Shown one piece after another: positions 6,882 to 15,700 of a DNA stretch of 64,000 nt. Made by a program: the position numbers and the translations under genes. Under the pieces are notes generated by a model. The model made no database searches, was not told the DNA's origin, and was given only the letters and a program-made list of their open reading frames with translations. Position 1 is the first letter of the stretch, and each line of letters opens with the position of its first letter. The stretch comes from Chelonobacter sp050613185 (GTDB lineage: Bacteria; Pseudomonadota; Gammaproteobacteria; Enterobacterales; Pasteurellaceae): assembly GCF_050613185.1 (NCBI RefSeq), contig NZ_CP192511.1, forward strand, positions 2,480,001 to 2,544,000, read 5' to 3'.

Positions 6882-9292
6882 TTACCAATCTCCTTAAAAG
6901 TTTTATAATGGTCTGTCGTTATATATAAGTAACCATCATTAGAATATAACAACCTTGTACCCGGTTGTTTATTTCTACTTATATTATTATCTATCCCTAG
7001 ATCCGCTTCATACCATATTCTTTCTGATGTAGATGGTAATAAATTAAGATTATTATCAAAAATATCACCACCTAACTGCCCCTGCTTGAATGGTTTTCCA
7101 GATTGCCAACTATATACTTTTTCAGCAATATCTTTAGTTACATAATTATCAGGTAATTTCCCTGTATTCTTTAAGCTATCTATTAAATGATTAGCCGCCT
7201 GCTGAGTTTTTAAATCTAATTTTAGTGCTTCATAGATTGCTGCATTATGTGCTTGCGGGTTAAATTCAACTACCGGATACTCAGTTGTTTTTCCAACAAC
7301 AGGCAATTTATCATTCGCACTAACACCTTTCGCTAAAGGTGATAGCATATTATCGACTGATTTAACCGCAACCGCCCCGGCTTTTGCCGCCGGCAGCACT
7401 TCCGCAACCACCGTTCCGCCTCTGACTAACGGTACAAGTGCGGTTTCGGCAGTCATCTCTTTGCCGTATAGGGTATTAACATCCGCCTGATTGTAATGCG
7501 TTTTCAGTAAATCCCCTGACGCACGATCAAATGTTGCCCATTTTTCTGTTGCGCAAGCCGTCGGATGTTTTAAGCATTCCGATAAACTGTGTGCCAAATT
7601 GCCGGTGACGCCTCGGAGGGTCTCTGTCGGTGAGTTTAGGGCTGCCCTTGCCGCCTCACTAAGTGCATTACCGCCGTCTTTCACTCCCTCAAAAACAAGA
7701 TTATTCTTCACTTTCGGCACAAGGGTATTCGTCAGCAACTGATTGTTTTCTCGATTATACCTTGCGGCTAAATCCGAATACTTCCCAGTGGAGTAATACT
7801 CGTCGCGTGAAGCACTAAACAGGTTTTGTTGCTTGCCGTCGCTGTTGATAAAGCTCACCGCACTTGATGACGGCACGTCGCCTTTTATACCCGAAACCGA
7901 TGACAGGAAACTGTCCGCCGCCGTATCTTGGCTGTCTATCATCTTCGACCAAGCATAATCCACCCGTTGTGCCGCCCGCTCAACCAAGCGTTGCTCCGCT
8001 TCTGCCACGCTAATGCCTTGCTCTTTGGCAAAGGCTGCCGCATTATCCCGTATCCAATCCATTTCTCTCGGGTGCAACTGCCGGTTATGCCAATCGGTAT
8101 TGCCGCCTGCGCTCACCGCTGCCGTCCCGCCGCCGGTTGCCGCCCCTATCGCCATACCGGCACCGATATCTAATACCGCTTTGCCCACATCGCCCAGCTC
8201 TTGACCCAGCACATTCAAGTGCGGTGCGGCTGCCGAGGTTGTGCCGCTTGCCACCGCGCCGCTGACATTGCCGGTTAAAACACCGCCCGCTATCGCATGA
8301 AGTGCGGTTCGTCCCGTGCCGCCCTCTTTCCATAAGGCGTAGTTCGCTTGGTTTTGTTCAAGATAAGCGTCTGCTTGTGCAATTTTGTTTTTCAGCACGG
8401 CACGTTTGTTCGGGTCAGTTTCGTGCTTGAGCGCTTGCTCTGCTTGCGCTTTAATCCCTTCCGTCACTTCATAGGCTTTGACATCACCCAGTTTTTCGGC
8501 GGTATATGCCACGCCCTGTGCCGCGGTTTTTCCAAAACTTTCTGTCGTTGTCCGTTGAATATCCAGCTCTTTTTGCAAGGCGTCTTTATCAAATTGGTTG
8601 CTCACCCTGCCTGAGCGCGCTACCGCACTTTCCGTGGTGATATCCGTTTGCAGAGCGCGCAATGCCGTTTCTGCGCTTTTGCCTGTGCGGGTTTGCTGTG
8701 CAACACTGTCGGTTATCTCAATATTGCGGGTGTTGATACCACTGCGGGTGACACCGCCGGCACTGCTGCTGTCTGAACCGAAACCGATTCCCATGCTGAC
8801 GTCGATTTTGCCCTGACCGCCATTCGGGTCGCCCTCTTGTTGGGCATAATTTTGACCCTGCGGAGCTAACTTCACGCCGCCGACTTCTTTAGCGCTCTCG
8901 CCGCCGCCGACACTGAAACCGCCACTCACTCCGAGCGTACTGCCTTTGTAATTGGCATGGTTTTCAATATCCCGAGAACCTATCGTGCCTGTGCGGAAAC
9001 GGTTTTTTCCCTCCGATTCCGCCTGTGCCGTTGAGGTGATTAAGCCGCCGCTCAATTCAGTATGCCCCTTCACCGCCACTTGGTAGCCGTCATCCCCGGC
9101 AAAAATGCCGGATTGTTCTTGCACACCGGCAATTATTAAATCACCGCCGATAGACACACCATCACTAAAGCGCACAGACTTACCTACCGCACTTCTGCGC
9201 TCAGAAGACGTTTTCGATTTTGCCAATTCCGAAACAACGATAAATTGTTGCTGGGATTGGCTGAAAATTATGCGGTAGGTGTTTTTGTTCAT
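6872..9292 (-). CDS. Orphan CdiA with barnase-type RNase toxin tip
   Basis: An 806-residue short CdiA. Residues 1-34 are an extended signal peptide region (MNKNTYRIIFSQSQQQ) without the hydrophobic part of the signal. Residues ~57-668 are nearly identical to residues ~2120-2730 of the full-length CdiA. The last ~135 residues are a barnase homologue: GKLPDNYVTKDIAEKVYSW, GGDIFDNN, then Glu762, Arg780 and His795 in YEAD, GTRLLYS and TTDHYKTF, matching barnase Glu73, Arg87 and His102. It lacks the TPS domain and hydrophobic signal segment, so it should not be exported as it stands. Its start abuts the stop of the immunity gene at 9293. The DNA repeat suggests it can donate its tip to cdiA. Confidence 0.85.
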   Translation of the reverse strand: MNKNTYRIIFSQSQQQFIVVSELAKSKTSSERRSAVGKSVRFSDGVSIGGDLIIAGVQEQSGIFAGDDGYQVAVKGHTELSGGLITSTAQAESEGKNRFRTGTIGSRDIENHANYKGSTLGVSGGFSVGGGESAKEVGGVKLAPQGQNYAQQEGDPNGGQGKIDVSMGIGFGSDSSSAGGVTRSGINTRNIEITDSVAQQTRTGKSAETALRALQTDITTESAVARSGRVSNQFDKDALQKELDIQRTTTESFGKTAAQGVAYTAEKLGDVKAYEVTEGIKAQAEQALKHETDPNKRAVLKNKIAQADAYLEQNQANYALWKEGGTGRTALHAIAGGVLTGNVSGAVASGTTSAAAPHLNVLGQELGDVGKAVLDIGAGMAIGAATGGGTAAVSAGGNTDWHNRQLHPREMDWIRDNAAAFAKEQGISVAEAEQRLVERAAQRVDYAWSKMIDSQDTAADSFLSSVSGIKGDVPSSSAVSFINSDGKQQNLFSASRDEYYSTGKYSDLAARYNRENNQLLTNTLVPKVKNNLVFEGVKDGGNALSEAARAALNSPTETLRGVTGNLAHSLSECLKHPTACATEKWATFDRASGDLLKTHYNQADVNTLYGKEMTAETALVPLVRGGTVVAEVLPAAKAGAVAVKSVDNMLSPLAKGVSANDKLPVVGKTTEYPVVEFNPQAHNAAIYEALKLDLKTQQAANHLIDSLKNTGKLPDNYVTKDIAEKVYSWQSGKPFKQGQLGGDIFDNNLNLLPSTSERIWYEADLGIDNNISRNKQPGTRLLYSNDGYLYITTDHYKTFKEIGKWK

Positions 9293-9733
9293 TTATATAT
9301 CCATTAAGTCATAAGGGACATCACCTGTTTCTAGAAATATAGAGAACACTTTTATTACAAAGTCAAAATCATCAATAATTGCAGAAGATGGATACATTTC
9401 ACCATCGCCATCAAACATAACTAAATTAGGATTATAAGGAGTATCCAATTTTGTTCTAACAACTAAATCTCCATCATCTAAATATTCTGCTAATGTAAGT
9501 AAATATTGATTTGGAGGATAAGCGATAACTCGTATGCTGGACACACCAAAATCTGGCTCTGGAAATATCTCTAACCTAGCTTCACCTTCATTGTTTTCTA
9601 TATAACTTATAATATCAATAATATCCTTAATAGGATTCATAAATGTTATTTTTTTTTCATGGCATGCTATAAACCAAATAGAATTAATTTTATAAGAGCA
9701 AGAAAAATAAATATCTTTATTCATTATTTTCAC
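9293..9733 (-). CDS. cdiI: CDI immunity protein for the deaminase-tipped CdiA (Imm1-like)
   Basis: A 146-residue acidic protein without signal peptide. It starts inside the last codons of cdiA (17-base overlap), so it is the immunity gene of the active locus. The C-terminal segment (MYPSSAIIDDFDFVIKVF then FLETGDVP) resembles the end of Imm1 proteins, which usually accompany deaminase toxins and so fit the toxin here. The Imm1 call is from memory of the pattern and is tentative. The immunity role from position is solid. MKIMNKD offers a second ATG four codons in. Confidence 0.7.
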   Translation of the reverse strand: MKIMNKDIYFSCSYKINSIWFIACHEKKITFMNPIKDIIDIISYIENNEGEARLEIFPEPDFGVSSIRVIAYPPNQYLLTLAEYLDDGDLVVRTKLDTPYNPNLVMFDGDGEMYPSSAIIDDFDFVIKVFSIFLETGDVPYDLMDI

Positions 9734-12700
9734 CCTTAATATGTTTAATAGAACTTTGTCCTTGAGTCCAATGATAATTTCTAATTATTCCTTTTTCATC
9801 AACAGCTCTAACAACTACTGATTTTAAACCTGCTTTCTGAGCTGCTAATGCAATATCTTTTTTACAAAAATCACAAACATCACGCCCTTGAACATTAATA
9901 GTCATATTTTGACCTTGTGTTCTGCCTTCATTATAGGCTTGTTGAATTGTTCCTATTTCAGCATGAGCCTCTGCCATGTTTGAATTTGGATATGGAGTAC
10001 CGTCACGTTGAGGCGGTTTATTTCCAATATCGTCAGATATCAGCGTTGGCACTTTATGATCCGCTAAATTATTTGCCCTAGCTTTTTGATTGGTATCAAT
10101 ATAAATCTTGCCATTTAACTCAGCTCTAGCAATTACCTCTGCTTTATCTAAATTTGACCCACTGGCTTTAAGAGATTCATTAGATAATTGAATTTTTAAT
10201 GGGACAGCCGTTGCATTGTTTTCTGCCCCGATCGAAATAGTAGTGGTCTGATTTTCATACCCTTCTGTTTTTCCAACAACAGGCAGTTTATCATTCGCAC
10301 TAACACCTTTCGCTAAAGGTGATAGCATATTATCGATTGATTTAACCGCAACCGCCCCGGCTTTTGCCGCCGGCAGCACTTCCGCAACCACCGTTCCGCC
10401 TCTGACTAACGGTACAAGTGCGGTTTCGGCAGTCATCTCTTTGCCATATAGGGCATTAACATCCGCTTGATTGTAATGCGTTCTCAGTAAATCGCCTGAC
10501 GCACTATCAAATGTTGCCCATTTTTCTGTTGCGCAAGCTGTCGGATGTTTTAAGCATTCCGATAAACTGTGTGCCAAATTGCCGGTGACGCCTCGGAGGG
10601 TCTCTGTCGGTGAGTTTAGGGCTGCCCTTGCCGCCTCACTAAGTGCATTACCGCCGTCTTTCACTCCCTCAAAAACAAGATTATTCTTCACTTTCGGCAC
10701 AAGGGTATTCGTCAGCAACTGATTGTTTTCTCGATTATACCTTGCGGCTAAATCCGAATACTTCCCAGTGGAGTAATACTCGTCGCGTGAAGCACTAAAC
10801 AGGTTTTGTTGCTTGCCGTCGCTGTTGATAAAGCTCACCGCACTTGATGACGGCACGTCGCCTTTTATACCCGAAACCGATGACAGGAAACTGTCCGCCG
10901 CCGTATCTTGGCTGTCTATCATCTTCGACCAAGCATAATCCACCCGTTGTGCCGCCCGCTCAACCAAGCGTTGCTCCGCTTCTGCCACGCTAATGCCTTG
11001 CTCTTTGGCAAAGGCTGCCGCATTATCCCGTATCCAATCCATTTCTCTCGGGTGCAACTGCCGGTTATGCCAATCGGTATTGCCGCCTGCGCTCACCGCT
11101 GCCGTCCCGCCGCCGGTTGCCGCCCCTATCGCCATACCGGCACCGATATCTAATACCGCTTTGCCCACATCGCCCAGCTCTTGACCCAGCACATTCAAGT
11201 GCGGTGCGGCTGCCGAGGTTGTGCCGCTTGCCACCGCGCCGCTGACATTGCCGGTTAAAACACCGCCCGCTATCGCATGAAGTGCGGTTCGTCCCGTGCC
11301 GCCCTCTTTCCATAAGGCGTAGTTCGCTTGGTTTTGTTCAAGATAAGCGTCTGCTTGTGCAATTTTGTTTTTCAGCACGGCACGTTTGTTCGGGTCAGTT
11401 TCGTGCTTGAGCGCTTGCTCTGCTTGCGCTTTAATCCCTTCCGTCACTTCATAGGCTTTGACATCACCCAGTTTTTCGGCGGTATATGCCACGCCCTGTG
11501 CCGCGGTTTTTCCAAAACTTTCTGTCGTTGTCCGTTGAATATCCAGCTCTTTTTGCAAGGCGTCTTTATCAAATTGGTTGCTCACCCTGCCTGAGCGCGC
11601 TACCGCACTTTCCGTGGTGATATCCGTTTGCAGAGCGCGCAATGCCGTTTCTGCGCTTTTGCCTGTGCGGGTTTGCTGTGCAACACTGTCGGTTATCTCA
11701 ATATTGCGGGTGTTGATACCACTGCGGGTGACACCGCCGGCACTGCTGCTGTCTGAACCGAAACCGATTCCCATGCTGACGTCGGTTTTGCCCTTACCGC
11801 CATTCGGGTCGCCCTCTTGTTGGGCATAATTTTGACCCTGCGGAGCTAACTTCACGCCGCCGACTTCTTTAGCGCTCTCGCCGCCGCCGACACTGAAACC
11901 GCCACTCACTCCGAGCGTACTGCCTTTGTAATTGGCATGGTTTTCAATATCCCGAGAACCTATCGTGCCTGTGCGGAAACGGTTTTTTCCCTCCGATTCC
12001 GCCTGTGCCGTTGAGGTGATTAAGCCGCCGCTCAATTCAGTATGCCCCTTCACCGCCACTTGGTAGCCGTCATCTCCGGCAAAAATGCCGGATTGTTCTT
12101 GCACACTGGCATAATCCGCATTTATCTTCGATTGGTTATAACTCGCCGAGCCTGATACGCCGTAGCCTACCGTGATTTGACCGCTGACATTTTGTTGCTT
12201 GCCTTTATATTGCAAGCTGTCTTGTAAGCTGGCAATCGTTAAATCGCCGCCGATGTCAGTGTGTACCCCTTTGCCACGCACCACCCCGCCGACAATATGC
12301 GTGTCACCGCCGCTGATGATTGTGGTGTTGCTCTCTTGCAAACCAACATGGCTATTGACCCAAGTGCGCTCATCACCATTGCCGTAGCCTCTGCCTACAT
12401 TACCTCCGGCAGTTACGCCAAAAGCAAAACCATCACTGCCATAGCTGACGGCAACGCCCGCATTCCAACCCTGTGAGCTGTTTTTGCTTCGTTCTTGATG
12501 ATTCTGCTCGGCTGCCGCAATATCAATTTTACCTGCCGTTTGCAGCACCGTCCCCTCAAGTCCGGCGACATCCGAGCCTTTGATATGAATATGCGAGGTG
12601 TCTTTCTCTCCCGTCGTAATCAGCAACGCTTTGCCGCCGGCATGCAACTTACTGCTGTTTGCGGTATTGCCTTGCGTATGGGTTTGATTAATATTTTTCT

Positions 12701-15700
12701 GCTCGCCATAGGTGATGGAGACACTGACATTTTGTGCTGGCATGTCACCATTCGCCAGCCCTTCCCCTAACGCTTTCAAATCTTTACCGGCTTTATAACT
12801 GTCCCAAGCCGCATTAGCCGCGCCCATTGCATTAATACGATCATTTTTGCTGCCGCCGATGTTTTTCACCGTTTCTACCGCACTTTGTACGGCTTGTAAC
12901 GCCGGCACATTCACTGCCACCGTCAAACCTTTTTGTTCAAAAGTATATTTTTGATCGGTTTCATATCGATCATCCGCCGCGGTAATATTAATCCGTTTGG
13001 CTTGAACCTGAGTATCACCGGCAACCGAGGTCACGGCACTGCCACGTTGCAAATAGTCCTTTTCGGCAACCACCAACATATCGCCATTCAACGTGCCGAC
13101 CTGGCTAGCGCGAGAATAATATTTGCGGTTATCCGTTTCCAAGGTGGTTTGGCGCGAACCAATCGTAAAACCAAACCCTCCGCTGCTCATTACTCCTTTT
13201 TTCGTGGTTTGGCTGAAATTCTCCTCTCTCATTCGATTTTCCGCTTCGACAATCGATACATTTTTGCCCTGAATCAACATCGTATCTTCAGCAACGACAT
13301 CACTGCCGATAATCTTGACATCGCCTTGTTTGGACTGAATCAATATCTTTTTCGCATCAATTTGCGAGCCAACCGCCAAATCATAATCGTGATCGTGTTT
13401 TCTGATTTCCGTGGTTTTACTCAACAACCCCTTACTGCTGGTTTTAGACGCAGAGGAGAGTTGTTCTGTTTGCCGGGCTTCCTCAATCCGGATATTACCC
13501 TGCGAAGCAACAAGCAATTTCCCGTCGCCGTGAATCTGATTACCACGAATAACAACCTCGTTTTTGCCGGTCAATATCGCGTCACCATTAAAATTCAATT
13601 GATTACCGACTTCTGCCGTTTGATGCAGTCGATAGTAGTTGTCATCATTAAAATTATAGTGTTCTTTATTTTCGGTAGTCAGCGTGCCTAAATTCAATTG
13701 ATTGCCGGCATTAATCGTCGTTTTACCGGCAATATCAAAAGTTGCGCCTTTAATGGTAATATCCTCTTGGCTGCGGAAAATCAGTTCGCCGTCATGGTCG
13801 TTCAACCGCACTTTGGCGAGTTGATTTAAGCCTTTTTTATAAAACTCACCGCTGTCTTCGGTTTCAGACAATGTGCTTTCAATCTGGATATTTTTTGCCT
13901 GTGCCGACAGTGTTTTATCCGCCAGCCAACTGCCGCCGAGGTTTGTCAGATCCTGCCGGGCTTCCAGCAATAACTGCCCGCCTTGTAATGTACCGCCCAG
14001 ATTGCGGATATTCTCCGCCGACAGTGCGGTCAACTGCCGCCCGGCAATCACACCGCTGTTTTCAATATCGCCGGTGGTATTGGCTATAATCCGGTTGGCG
14101 GAAATCACCGCGCCGCGTGCAGTCACATCGCTATCCCGCGCCACAATATACACCTGCGGCACCAATACGGTGCTTGTGCTGCCGTCGGCTAACCGCACTT
14201 CGCGTTTGACCAACCAAACCATATCCGTTGTCAGCTCTTTCATTTGCGCTTCGCTCAGCGCTATGCCGGGAATTAAGCCAAACTGTTCGGCATATTTGAT
14301 TCCGCTATCCATCAAGGCTTTGTATTGCTCATAATCCGATTGGTAATTGCCTAAAAAACGCCGTCCGGTCAATTGATTAATCTGTTCATTAATCAAACGT
14401 TGCTCATAAAAACCGTCCCCCAAACGTTTATGCATATTGGCATGATCGCTACGCAAAGCATCAAACATATAATCAGAACTGAGCCATTGGCGACGGTTGG
14501 CAAATTGCGGATCGGTTTCCACCAAAACATGACTGTTTGTCGCCGGATTAATTTTGTACAAACTCGCCTGCGGTAGGGTGAGAATCGGGGAATAGGTTCG
14601 GATTGTAAAGGTGTCGAACACAGTCTGTACGGTTACTTCACTCAATGATTTGGTATTGAGGGTAAGAGTTGCCGCTTGATTTGCCGTCTGCGTTTGAATC
14701 GTTTTATTTATCTGTCCCGACACTGTCTGCCATTTTTCCTGTGCCGATTGCGCATAGTCAAATACACCAAGCTTAATTGATTTATCCGGTATCTGTGGTG
14801 CATAACGTCTCGTCGCGGTATTCGTCGTATCGGCATGATCGATACAACCTACAAGCGGAATATTTTTTACACACTTGCGTCCTTTGGTTTTATGATGCAC
14901 TTTACCTAACTCGGTTGTTCGTTCGATACCCGGGGTTTCTATATTGTCAATAAACTTTCCCGCTTCGGATAAAAAATGACCGGCAGCAATAATTTTACTG
15001 TTTTGATTAGTGACATTGCCTGCGCCAAAATCAATATTACCACCGCTTAAAATGCGTCCTTCCGCATAACGTGGCGGTAAGACCTGCGTGCGTTCGATAA
15101 CTCGCGTATAGTCATATTCCATCCAGTTCTCATGTTCACCACCATCAGGGGTTTTTAATGCATACAAATCACGGACTTTTGCATTACCAAAAAGACCGCC
15201 TCCACCTTGATTATCCTTTCGAATCACTTCAACGGAATCAACGCCTTTTCGCCAGCGTTGAGAAGCCGCATCTAAGCTGTATTCGTAAATCGACGTTCGA
15301 GAAACTTCTTTAATTTCCGTTTCTAGATACTGATGCAGATTTTTTACATTAGCATGATTAAAAACAATATTGCCCAACGCTTCAATCACGCCGTTTGCAT
15401 TCGTAATAGTTGCCCCTGCACCCGTAGCATTATTTCTGTCATTTAACCGTGTACCAAAATAAAGATGTCCTAAACTAAAAATTATTGCGCCATCTTTATT
15501 GATGATCTTATCACCGGCCAAATCCAACTGCTCTCGCGCCGCTATCGTCGCCGATTTCGTCTCATCGTTTACAGTTTCATGATCATTTCGCAGTGTCGTT
15601 GCTTGGAGCGAGAGGTGCCCGCCATAAATCCGTCCTGTACCGATATTATCCAACTGTGTTGTTTTAAGCACGTTGACATCACCATCAATCAAACCGCGAT

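Noticed and set aside
8085..8333. Arg-rich open frames inside the repeated cdiA segment (also 11065-11313 and plus-strand frames there).
   Set aside because: They are GC-rich shadow frames of the real cdiA coding frame, repeated wherever the cassette repeats, and lack ribosome sites.
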